Shown piece after piece: positions 9,775-16,890 of a stretch of 64,000 bases of DNA; the first letter of the stretch is position 1, and every line of letters begins with the position of its first letter. The translations under genes and the position numbers were made by a program. This DNA is from Anaerosomatales bacterium (GTDB taxonomy: Bacteria; Actinomycetota; Coriobacteriia; Anaerosomatales; Anaerosomataceae): contig JASEEU010000001.1 of assembly GCA_030019445.1 (NCBI GenBank), positions 372,001-436,000 on the forward strand, in the 5' to 3' direction. The notes beneath the pieces were generated by a model. That model ran no database searches and was not told the DNA's origin. It saw only the letters and a list, made by a program, of their open reading frames with translations.

Positions 9775-10733
9775 GACGGGTCTCCTTCGCTCGCGGCTCG
9801 CCACTCGGCGACGAGGCGCTCCATCAGTTCGGCCACGCTCGGGACGTCGTGGATGCGGGCGGCGGCGGAGCCGGCGAAGACAAGCCCGTCTTCGACGTCC
9901 CCGGACTGCGCCATGCGCAGGCGCTCGATGATGCAGTAGTCCTTGCCGCACTCTTTCAGGCACGCCTCGCACCGCTCGATGCGCGGGTACTCGCCCTCGG
10001 CAAGACGCCGGACGAAGGGGTTCGCGATCGCTCGTCCCGGCAGTCCGACCGGGCTCTTCATGACCACGATGTCGTCTTCCGTGGCCGAGACGTACATCTG
10101 CTTGAACGCGTCGGGCGCGGACGACTCGACAGTGGCAGCGAAGCGAGAGCCCATCTGGACGCCCGCCGCGCCGGCGTCGAGCACGCGCTTGATGTCGGCG
10201 CCGGTCACGACGCCTCCGGCACCGATGACGGGGACGGTCACCGCTTCGAGGATCTCGGGCAGCAGGTCGAGCATGAGACGATGGGTGCCGAGATGCCCGC
10301 CCGCCTCGACGCCCTCGACGACCACCGCTGATGCGCCGAAGCGCTCGGAGAGCTTGGCGACGCGCGCGGAGCCGACGATCGGGACGATCTCCACGCCGGC
10401 GTCGTGACACCACGTGAAGACGTCGCGGGAGAAGCCGGCGCCCGCGACGACGAGGTCGACCCCCTCGGCGATCGCGGCGTGCACGAGTTCCTTGAACTTG
10501 CGGACGGCCACCATGATGTTGACGCCGAGGACACCGGAAGTGGCGGCCCGCGCCGCGCGTACCTCGGCGGCGAGCTCGTCAGGTGCGAGGCCGGAGCCGG
10601 CGATCAATCCGATTCCTCCCGCCTCGGCCACTGCGGCCGCGAGCGGCCCCATCGATATGCGCACCGCCATGCCGCCCTGCACGATGGGTAGGCGTGCGGT
10701 ACGGGTGCCGATGGTGAGCGCTGGCAGTTCCAC
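9771..10733 (-). CDS. FMN-dependent NPD/FabK-like oxidoreductase with Cys cluster
   Basis: TIM-barrel flavoprotein of the 2-nitropropane dioxygenase/FabK family. It has IVQGGMAVRI near the N-terminus, GVNIMVAV, VEAGGHLG, VIGAGGV and GAAGVQMGSRF, which form the FMN phosphate and active-site regions. It differs from the second paralogue at 12769-13716 by an insertion near residues 250-270 bearing CEACLKECGKDYC, four cysteines that could bind metal or a cluster (inference). It may be a second enoyl-ACP reductase, or another NAD(P)H-FMN reductase acting on acyl-ACP or on nitronate-like toxins. GTG start at 10733 with GGAGG. Placed between acpP and fabF. Confidence 0.8.
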   Translation of the reverse strand: MELPALTIGTRTARLPIVQGGMAVRISMGPLAAAVAEAGGIGLIAGSGLAPDELAAEVRAARAATSGVLGVNIMVAVRKFKELVHAAIAEGVDLVVAGAGFSRDVFTWCHDAGVEIVPIVGSARVAKLSERFGASAVVVEGVEAGGHLGTHRLMLDLLPEILEAVTVPVIGAGGVVTGADIKRVLDAGAAGVQMGSRFAATVESSAPDAFKQMYVSATEDDIVVMKSPVGLPGRAIANPFVRRLAEGEYPRIERCEACLKECGKDYCIIERLRMAQSGDVEDGLVFAGSAAARIHDVPSVAELMERLVAEWRAASEGDPS

Positions 10734-10763
10734 TGTGGGCCTCCGTGTGGGTGGTCGTCCGTA

Positions 10764-10794
10764 CGCACGCCGGCGGTCCGACCGCCGGCGTGCG
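10764..10794 (-). terminator. Perfect 14-bp hairpin after acpP
   Basis: Left arm 10764-10777 and right arm 10781-10794 are exact reverse complements around a 3-base loop. It lies between the acpP stop and the next start. No U-run follows in either direction, so it is more likely an mRNA-stabilising or partial-termination hairpin than a full intrinsic terminator. Confidence 0.5.
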
Positions 10795-10806
10795 GGACGT
10801 GTCGGG

Positions 10807-11046
10807 CTAGGCGTTGGCGACTACGTAGTCGACCGCGTCACCGACGGTCTTGATATTCTCGGCCTCCTCGTCAGGGATGGAGATGCCGAACGACTCCTCG
10901 AGCGCCATCACGAGCTCGACGATGTCGAGCGAGTCGGCGCCGAGGTCGTCGATGAATGACGCCTCGAGGGTCACGTCGTCCTCCTCCACGTTCAGCTGGT
11001 CGACGATGACCTCCTTGATCTTGTCGAAGATCTCCTCTTTCTCCAT
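10807..11046 (-). CDS. acpP: Acyl carrier protein
   Basis: Acidic carrier of growing acyl chains in FAS-II. The 4'-phosphopantetheine attachment serine is in [18 protein letters not shown], the universal ACP motif. The chosen ATG at 11046 lies 8 bases after a perfect AGGAGG and gives a 79-aa protein starting [22 protein letters not shown] three codons earlier overlaps the Shine-Dalgarno sequence and is unlikely. Located between fabG and the NPD/FabK-like gene, with a perfect hairpin just downstream that may raise acpP dosage relative to its neighbours. Confidence 0.97.
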   Translation of the reverse strand: MEKEEIFDKIKEVIVDQLNVEEDDVTLEASFIDDLGADSLDIVELVMALEESFGISIPDEEAENIKTVGDAVDYVVANA

Positions 11047-11097
11047 GTGGTCCACCTCCTCTCCCCTGTCGTTACAGGCATGCGCGATGCCGCGCGA

Positions 11098-11847
11098 TCA
11101 GGCGAACGTCATGCCTCCGTCTACCGCGACCACCTGTCCGGTGATGTACGCGGCCTCGTCGGAGGCGAGGAACGCCACAAGGGACGCGACGTCCTCGGTC
11201 GATCCGAAGCGCTTCATGGCGATGGCATCGAGGGCAGCGGTGCGTGCGGCCTCCGGAAGCGCCGAGGTCATGTCGGTCTCGATGAATCCCGGGGCGACGG
11301 CGTTGGCGCGCACGCCTCGCGAGGCGAGCTCGCGGGCGACGGTGCGCGTGAAGCCGATGAGCCCGGCCTTGGCGGCGGCGTAGTTCGCCTGGCCAGCGTT
11401 GCCGCTGATGCCGACGACGGAGGCGATGTTCACGATGGAGCCGGTGCGGGCCTTCATCATCAGCTTGGCCGCGGACCGGGTCGTGTTGAACGCTCCCGTC
11501 AGATTGGTGTCGATGACCGAGCGCCAATCCTCGTCCGACATGCGGACGAGCAGGCCGTCCCGCGTGATGCCGGCGTTGTTCACGAGGATGTCCAGGCCGC
11601 CGAGCTCCGCGTGTGAGCGCTCGACGAGCGCAGCAGCGTCGGCCGGATCGCTGATGTCCGCCCTGAGCGCCACGGCTGTGCCGCCGGCGTCGCGTATCGA
11701 TGCGACGACGGCGCGCGCGGCCTCCTCGCTCCCGGCGTAGTTGACCGCGACGGCCGCGCCGTCTGCGGCGAGCCGCCGGGCGATAGCTGCCCCGATGCCG
11801 CGGGACGAACCGGTGACGAGCGCACGCTTGCCGGTGAGATCGGCCAT
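11098..11847 (-). CDS. fabG: 3-oxoacyl-ACP reductase FabG
   Basis: NADPH-dependent reductase of the FAS-II cycle, short-chain dehydrogenase fold. Cofactor motif GSSRGIG (13-19), NNAG (90-93), and the catalytic Ser143, Tyr156 and Lys160 (YAAAK) are all present; the C-terminus SDEAAYITGQVVAVDGGM is typical of FabG. Length 249 aa is normal. Its ATG is one base from the fabD stop, so the fabH-fabK-fabD-fabG-acpP series is tightly packed. Confidence 0.96.
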   Translation of the reverse strand: MADLTGKRALVTGSSRGIGAAIARRLAADGAAVAVNYAGSEEAARAVVASIRDAGGTAVALRADISDPADAAALVERSHAELGGLDILVNNAGITRDGLLVRMSDEDWRSVIDTNLTGAFNTTRSAAKLMMKARTGSIVNIASVVGISGNAGQANYAAAKAGLIGFTRTVARELASRGVRANAVAPGFIETDMTSALPEAARTAALDAIAMKRFGSTEDVASLVAFLASDEAAYITGQVVAVDGGMTFA

Positions 11848-11848
11848 C

Positions 11849-12766
11849 TCAGAGCACCACCTCTACGACGAGTTCCAGCCCGCTGTCCTCGACGGCGTAG
11901 GCGTCGAGACCCTCCACCCGGCGTGCGAGACCCTTGAGCACCGAGCCAGGACCCGCCTCGACAAGGACCTCGGCACCGAGATCGGCGAGCGTGGCCATGG
12001 TCTCGGTCCAGCGCACCGGCTCGACCATCTGCGCTGCCAGTCGGGTCTTGAGGACGTCAGGATCGGTCGTCGCCGTGGGGTCGCTGTTCGGGACCACGGG
12101 TATGGCGGCCGGTGCGAAGTGCGCGGCCTCGAGCGTCCGGGCGAAGCGCTCGGCCGCCTCGGCCATCAGCGGCGAGTGGAATGCGCCCGCAACGTCGAGG
12201 GTGACGATGCGACGCGCGCCAGCCTCATGGAGCGCGGCGATGGCCGACTCGAGCCCGGCGTGCGTGCCCGAGACGATCACCTGTCCGGGGGCGTTGTCGT
12301 TGGCGACCCAGACGCCGGAGAGGTGGGCGACCGACTCGGCGACGAGAGAGCCGTCGAGGCCGAGCACGGCAGCCATGGCCCCGGGAGCCTCCGTCGCGGC
12401 CTGCGCCATGAGGCGCGAGCGCTCGATGACGAGCTCGAGGCCCGCTTCCGGGGAGAAGACGCCCGCGAGGGCGAGTGCGGCGTACTCGCCGAGACTGTGG
12501 CCTGCAAGCGCGACGGGCTCGAGCCCCGCGGCCAGCAGCGTGGCGCCCCATGCCCAGTCCGCCAGGTACAGCAGCGGCTGAGCGGCACGCGTATCACGGA
12601 GCGCATCGTCAGGTCCTTGGGATGCGATCGTCGCCAGCTCCAGGCCCGAAAGGCCTTCGGCGGCGTCGAGGAGCCGGTCAAGGCTGTCGAGGCCGGGAAG
12701 CCGGTCGAGCATGCCGACGCGTTGTGAACCCTGTCCGGGGAAGACGAGGGCGTGCGTGCGTGCCAT
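11849..12766 (-). CDS. fabD: Malonyl-CoA:ACP transacylase FabD
   Basis: Transfers malonyl groups from CoA to ACP to feed chain elongation. GQGSQ lies at residues 11-15, the nucleophile is Ser91 in GHSLGEYAAL, and the catalytic His197 is in GAFHSPLM. Length 305 aa is typical. Starts with ATG at 12766, 2 bases downstream of the fabK stop. Confidence 0.96.
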   Translation of the reverse strand: MARTHALVFPGQGSQRVGMLDRLPGLDSLDRLLDAAEGLSGLELATIASQGPDDALRDTRAAQPLLYLADWAWGATLLAAGLEPVALAGHSLGEYAALALAGVFSPEAGLELVIERSRLMAQAATEAPGAMAAVLGLDGSLVAESVAHLSGVWVANDNAPGQVIVSGTHAGLESAIAALHEAGARRIVTLDVAGAFHSPLMAEAAERFARTLEAAHFAPAAIPVVPNSDPTATTDPDVLKTRLAAQMVEPVRWTETMATLADLGAEVLVEAGPGSVLKGLARRVEGLDAYAVEDSGLELVVEVVL

Positions 12767-12768
12767 GC

Positions 12769-13716
12769 TCAGCCCTCCACCGCCGACGCCAGCCGACCGA
12801 TGACGAGATCCGCCTCGGCCATCATCTCGGTGATGATCTCAGCGGCGGGCTGCACCTTGCAGACCATCGCGGCGGCCTGTCCGGCCATGACCGACCCCAT
12901 GTCGATGTCGCCCTGCCGCATCGCGAGGGCCAGCTTTCCGCTGCCGAGCGCCTCGAGTTCCTCGGGGCGGTTGTCGCGATCGAGCTCCTCGAGCATGCGG
13001 GAGAGCTTGTTCTTCAGGACACGCACGGGGTGGCCCGTCGAGTACCCGGTCACGACGGTATCGCGGTCGCGCGCACGGACGATGCGATCCTTCACGTCGG
13101 GATGGATGGTGCACTCCTGGGCGCACATGAAACGGGTGCCGACCTGGACGCCTTCCGCGCCGAGAGCGAAGACGGCTGCGACTCCCCTGCCGTCGGCGAT
13201 GCCTCCCGCGGCGATGACCGGGATGTCGACCGCATCGACCAGCTGCGGCGTGAGCACCATGGTGGTGAGCTCACCGATGTGGCCGCCGGCTTCCATGCCT
13301 TCACCGATGATGCCGTCGGCTCCGATCGACTCCATGCGTTTGGCGAGCGCTACCGAGGGGACGACCGTGAGCACCTTGATGCCGCGGTCCTTGAGCGCGG
13401 TCATGTACTTGCCGGGATTGCCGGCGCCCGTCGTGACCGCGCTCACGCCCTCCTCGAGGACCATCTGCACGAGGTCGTCGATGTGGGGCGTCAGAAGCAT
13501 GAGATTGACCCCGAAGGGGCGATCGGTGAGCGTCTTGGCGCGACGGATCTCATCCCGGAGGATGTCGGTGGGCATGTGCCCCGCACCGATGAGCCCGAAC
13601 CCGCCGCCCTCGCTCACGGCCGCCGCAAGCTCGGCCGTGGCGGTCCACGCCATGCCGCCCTGGATGATGGGATGGTCGATGCCGAGCAGTCGGCTCACTC
13701 GGGTGCTCAGGGCCAT
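12769..13716 (-). CDS. fabK: Enoyl-ACP reductase II (FabK)
   Basis: FMN-dependent enoyl-ACP reductase completing each FAS-II cycle; replaces FabI and is triclosan-insensitive in characterised members. Typical signatures are PIIQGGMAWTA, GLIGAGHM, PFGVNLMLL, EGMEAGGHIGELTTM, VIAAGGIADGRG and GAEGVQVGTRF. The 315-aa length and its place between fabH and fabD are standard for FabK of Clostridia and streptococci. It lacks the cysteine insertion of the other paralogue in the cluster, so this copy is the better candidate for the main enoyl reductase. Confidence 0.93.
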   Translation of the reverse strand: MALSTRVSRLLGIDHPIIQGGMAWTATAELAAAVSEGGGFGLIGAGHMPTDILRDEIRRAKTLTDRPFGVNLMLLTPHIDDLVQMVLEEGVSAVTTGAGNPGKYMTALKDRGIKVLTVVPSVALAKRMESIGADGIIGEGMEAGGHIGELTTMVLTPQLVDAVDIPVIAAGGIADGRGVAAVFALGAEGVQVGTRFMCAQECTIHPDVKDRIVRARDRDTVVTGYSTGHPVRVLKNKLSRMLEELDRDNRPEELEALGSGKLALAMRQGDIDMGSVMAGQAAAMVCKVQPAAEIITEMMAEADLVIGRLASAVEG

Positions 13717-14706
13717 CTATCGAACCTCCTTGGTCCACCGCACGACGGCAGCCCCCCAGGTCAGTCCTGCTCCGAACCCGACGAGGGCGAGAACGTCGCC
13801 CGGGCGGAGATTGCCGCTAGTATACAGGTCGCCCATGGCCAGCGGAATCGAGGCCGCGGACGTGTTCCCGGTAAGCTCGATCGTCGACACGACGCGGTCG
13901 TGAGGCATCCCCATCCGATCGGCGACCGTGTCGAGGATCCGCTGGTTCGCCTGGTGCGGGATGAGCCAGGTCACATCGTCGGTCGTGAGGCCGGACTGTG
14001 CGAGCGCGCGCTCGGCGGTCTTGGGGATGACGCGCACCGCGAACTTGAAGACCTCGTTGCCCGCCATCCGGAGGTAGTGCTGACCTTCTCGGACACGCTC
14101 CTCGGTGCACGGCATCGCGGAGCCGCCCGCCGGGATCCGGAGCATGTCCGCGCCGGTACCGTCGGCGCCGAGATCGATGCCGAGCACCCCCGGCTCATCG
14201 GCGGCCTGCAGCACGACCGCTCCGGCACCGTCTCCGAACAACACGCAGGTCGCACGGTCGTCGAAGTCCACATGCCGCGTGAGCGCGTCAGCACCGATGA
14301 CGAGCACCGTTCGCGCACGGCCGCTCTCGATGGCGGTGGTCCCGGTGTGCAGGGCGTACACGAAGCTCGTGCACGCTGCCATGACGTCGTACGCGGGACA
14401 GCCGAGGCCGAGCAGCGTCTGGGTCAACGCCGCGGTTGACGGGAAGACCATGTCGGGGCTGGACGTGCCGACGAGGAGCAGGTCGACGTCCGCAGGCTCC
14501 ACGCCGGCGTCGGCGAGCGCAGCGAGACCCGCACGGTGCGCCAGATGCGAGGTGGCTTCCCCTCGCTCAGCGAGGCGGCGCTCCCGGATGCCCGTTCGCG
14601 TCGTGATCCACTCGTCGGAGGTCTCGACCATGCCCTCGAGGTCGCGGTTGGTAAGACGGCGGTCAGGCAGGTAGGTGCCGATGCCGATGATGCGGGCGCT
14701 CTGCAT
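13717..14706 (-). CDS. fabH: Beta-ketoacyl-ACP synthase III (FabH)
   Basis: Initiates fatty acid synthesis by condensing acyl-CoA with malonyl-ACP, and so sets straight or branched primers. The catalytic triad is Cys112 (AACTSFVYALH), His251 (IPHQANQRI) and Asn281 (ELTGNTSAAS). Start ATG at 14706 (MQSARIIGIGTYLP) has AGGAG upstream and gives 329 aa; an in-frame extension of 23 codons upstream has no ribosome site. It is the first gene after a 103-base gap from plsX that holds inverted repeats, so a regulated promoter here is plausible. Confidence 0.96.
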   Translation of the reverse strand: MQSARIIGIGTYLPDRRLTNRDLEGMVETSDEWITTRTGIRERRLAERGEATSHLAHRAGLAALADAGVEPADVDLLLVGTSSPDMVFPSTAALTQTLLGLGCPAYDVMAACTSFVYALHTGTTAIESGRARTVLVIGADALTRHVDFDDRATCVLFGDGAGAVVLQAADEPGVLGIDLGADGTGADMLRIPAGGSAMPCTEERVREGQHYLRMAGNEVFKFAVRVIPKTAERALAQSGLTTDDVTWLIPHQANQRILDTVADRMGMPHDRVVSTIELTGNTSAASIPLAMGDLYTSGNLRPGDVLALVGFGAGLTWGAAVVRWTKEVR

Positions 14707-14733
14707 GCGGGGGATTCTCCTCTGCTCGGTGTC

Positions 14734-14793
14734 GTCCCGTATCGGGACGGCGTCGAACGTCCGTGTAGTGTACACGTTCGCAGGGACGTTCGG
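14734..14793 (-). repeat. Inverted repeats in the plsX-fabH gap (operator candidate)
   Basis: The gap contains GTCCCG/CGGGAC (14734-14739 and 14743-14748), CGAACGT/ACGTTCG (14754-14760 and 14774-14780), a second ACGTTCGG copy (14786-14793), and the 8-base palindrome GTGTACAC (14768-14775). On the minus strand TACACT inside this block could serve as a weak -10 for fabH. Such dyads suit a lipid-responsive repressor, but no known consensus is matched. Confidence 0.35.
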
Positions 14794-14809
14794 AAGTTCG
14801 CCCGGACGC

Positions 14810-15808
14810 TCAGGCGTCGGGCGTGGCGACCGCTTCCGCGATCATGTCCGTGAGCCCCGCACGGACCGCGCGCGCACAGGCGTGGACGCCGTTGGCGATG
14901 GCTTTCGGCCCCGAGCTGCCGTGGCCGATGACGCACACGCCGTCGACGCCGAGCAGCGGCGCTCCGCCGTGCACCTCGGGGTCGATGCGACGCTTCAGCT
15001 CGGTGAGGCCCGGCTTGAGGACGGCGGCCGCCATCGTGGTGGCGAACGAGGCGGTCATGACGTCGCGGATGCGCGCGAACAGGCTCGCGGCGAGTCCTTC
15101 GAGCACCTTGAGGGCGACGTTCCCGGTGAATCCGTCGGTGACGATGACGTCGACGGTGCCGGCAGGGACGTCTCTGCCTTCGACGTTCCCAACGAAACCC
15201 GAGACCTGCTCGACCATGAGCGCGTGCGCCTCCTGCGCGAGGGCGGAGCCCTTCGTCGGCTCCTCACCGATGTTCAGTAGCCCGACGCGCGGCTCGGCGA
15301 TGTCGAGGACAGCGCGTGCATAGGCACTTCCCATGTGCGCGAACTGCACGAGGTTGCCGGCCTTGCAGTCAGCGTTGGCGCCGACGTCGAGGAGCACGCT
15401 CGGGCGGTCGCTTGCCGGGATGATCGCGGCTATGGCGGGGCGTGAGATGCCCCGGATGCGGCCCATGACGAGCGTCGCCGCCGCCATGCAGGCGCCGGTG
15501 CTGCCCGCCGAGAAGAACCCGTCCGCGTGCCCCTCGCGCACGAGCCTGCAGCCGACCACGATCGAGGAGTCCTTCTTCGAGCGCACCGCGGTGGCGGGGT
15601 GCTCGTCCATCGCGATGACCTCGGTCGTGGGTACGGCCGAGAGGCGGTCGCTCTCCTCGGCCAGCGGGATCACGACATCGGCGGGACCGGTCAGCACGAT
15701 GCGCAGGTCGGGGTCGTGCTCGAGTGCGGTGCGAACGCCGGTGACGACGACATCAGGCGCGTGATCGCCGCCCATGACATCGACGACGACCGTTGCGATG
15801 CGTGCCAT
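14810..15808 (-). CDS. plsX: Phosphate acyltransferase PlsX
   Basis: Converts acyl-ACP to acyl-phosphate, the donor for PlsY in phospholipid synthesis. N-terminal VVVDVMGGDHAPDVVV, the SGSTGA-like segment FFSAGSTGACMAAA, and the IGEEPTKGSALAQEAHALM region are characteristic. Length 332 aa is normal. ATG at 15808. Found next to fabH, as in most Gram-positive bacteria; the FakA/FakB pair at 23510-25992 produces the same acyl-phosphate from exogenous fatty acids, so the two routes converge here. Confidence 0.96.
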   Translation of the reverse strand: MARIATVVVDVMGGDHAPDVVVTGVRTALEHDPDLRIVLTGPADVVIPLAEESDRLSAVPTTEVIAMDEHPATAVRSKKDSSIVVGCRLVREGHADGFFSAGSTGACMAAATLVMGRIRGISRPAIAAIIPASDRPSVLLDVGANADCKAGNLVQFAHMGSAYARAVLDIAEPRVGLLNIGEEPTKGSALAQEAHALMVEQVSGFVGNVEGRDVPAGTVDVIVTDGFTGNVALKVLEGLAASLFARIRDVMTASFATTMAAAVLKPGLTELKRRIDPEVHGGAPLLGVDGVCVIGHGSSGPKAIANGVHACARAVRAGLTDMIAEAVATPDA

Positions 15809-15824
15809 ACGTGAGTCCTTTCGG

Positions 15825-16889
15825 TCAGGCGAGATCGAAGGCGCCGAGCACGGCGTTCATGTCGGTCGCCTCGCACAGCATATCGTGAATGCGAGCGGCC
15901 TTCTCGGGGTCGTGAAGCCGGACGCGGCCCATCAGCGCCTCCATCTTCTCGACGGCCGTCAGCGTGTCCGTGTCGACCAGCACCATCGGGACGCCGAGCT
16001 CCTCGGCGCGTGCCAGGACCAGAGAGCTCGGTGGCATGTTGCCGGTCAGGATGAGCGCGCGCGTGCTCGTCTCGAGCGCCGCAAGCTGGACGTCGGCCCG
16101 GTCACCACCGGTGATGACCGCCTTGCGGGCCTTGCGGCGGAAGAACCGCAGCGCCTTGTCCTGCCCCATCGCGCCCACCATGAACGACTCGACCGGATCG
16201 CCGAGGCGGTCCTCGGCGCACAAGACGGTGCCGCCGAGCGCGTCCACGATCTCGGCGACCGTCACTGACGACAGTGCCGCGTCAGCCGGCAGCACGCCGA
16301 AGACGGTGACGCCCGACGCGCTCAGGAACGGGACGACGCGACGGGAGATGAAGTCGAGCTGGCCCTCGTGCACCCAGTTGAGGAGCACTCCGCCGAGACG
16401 GTCGCCGAGCACAGAAGCGCAGGCCAGGACCTCGTCCGGAAGATGCGTGCCACGGGGCCGGTCGATGAGCAGCATGCGGGCATCGAGCAGCCCGGAGAGC
16501 GTGACGGCGGCGAGCTCAACGCTCTTCGCCTGGAAGGGGTCGCTCGGTCCCTCTATGACCATCGCGTCACGGCCTTCGGAGCAGGATGCGTACGCCTCGG
16601 CGACGCGCGGTGCGAGATCGCCGACCTCGTGGCTCAGCACCTGCTCGACGAACGCCTGGGTGCGGACGACCGGGCAGACGTCAGCGAGAGGGCCCGGACG
16701 CGAGAGCGAGCGGTTGACGTAGAGCGCGTCCTCGTCGGTGAGGACGCCGTCGACCGTCACGGGCATCGCGCCGAAGGGCTTGAAGTAGCCGACGTCAAGC
16801 CCCCGGAGGGCGAGCTCCCGGACGAGAGCGAGCGCTATGCCGCTCTTGCCCGAGTACGGAGCGGTGGATGTGACGAGGACCGCGCGCAT
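15825..16889 (-). CDS. AAA_26/DRTGG-domain protein (phosphotransacetylase N-terminal-like)
   Basis: 354-aa protein with a dethiobiotin-synthetase-like P-loop domain at the N-terminus (TSTAPYSGKSGIALAL, residues 7-20) and a DRTGG-type domain from about residue 215 (VESFMVGAMGQDKALRFF, then VITGGDRADVQLAALE). This architecture equals the N-terminal regulatory half of long phosphotransacetylases without the catalytic PTA domain. One base separates it from the upstream ADP-forming acetyl-CoA synthetase gene, a pairing also known in archaea, so a regulatory or assembly role for that enzyme is inferred. No enzymatic activity is claimed. Confidence 0.82.
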   Translation of the reverse strand: MRAVLVTSTAPYSGKSGIALALVRELALRGLDVGYFKPFGAMPVTVDGVLTDEDALYVNRSLSRPGPLADVCPVVRTQAFVEQVLSHEVGDLAPRVAEAYASCSEGRDAMVIEGPSDPFQAKSVELAAVTLSGLLDARMLLIDRPRGTHLPDEVLACASVLGDRLGGVLLNWVHEGQLDFISRRVVPFLSASGVTVFGVLPADAALSSVTVAEIVDALGGTVLCAEDRLGDPVESFMVGAMGQDKALRFFRRKARKAVITGGDRADVQLAALETSTRALILTGNMPPSSLVLARAEELGVPMVLVDTDTLTAVEKMEALMGRVRLHDPEKAARIHDMLCEATDMNAVLGAFDLA

Positions 16890-16890
16890 G

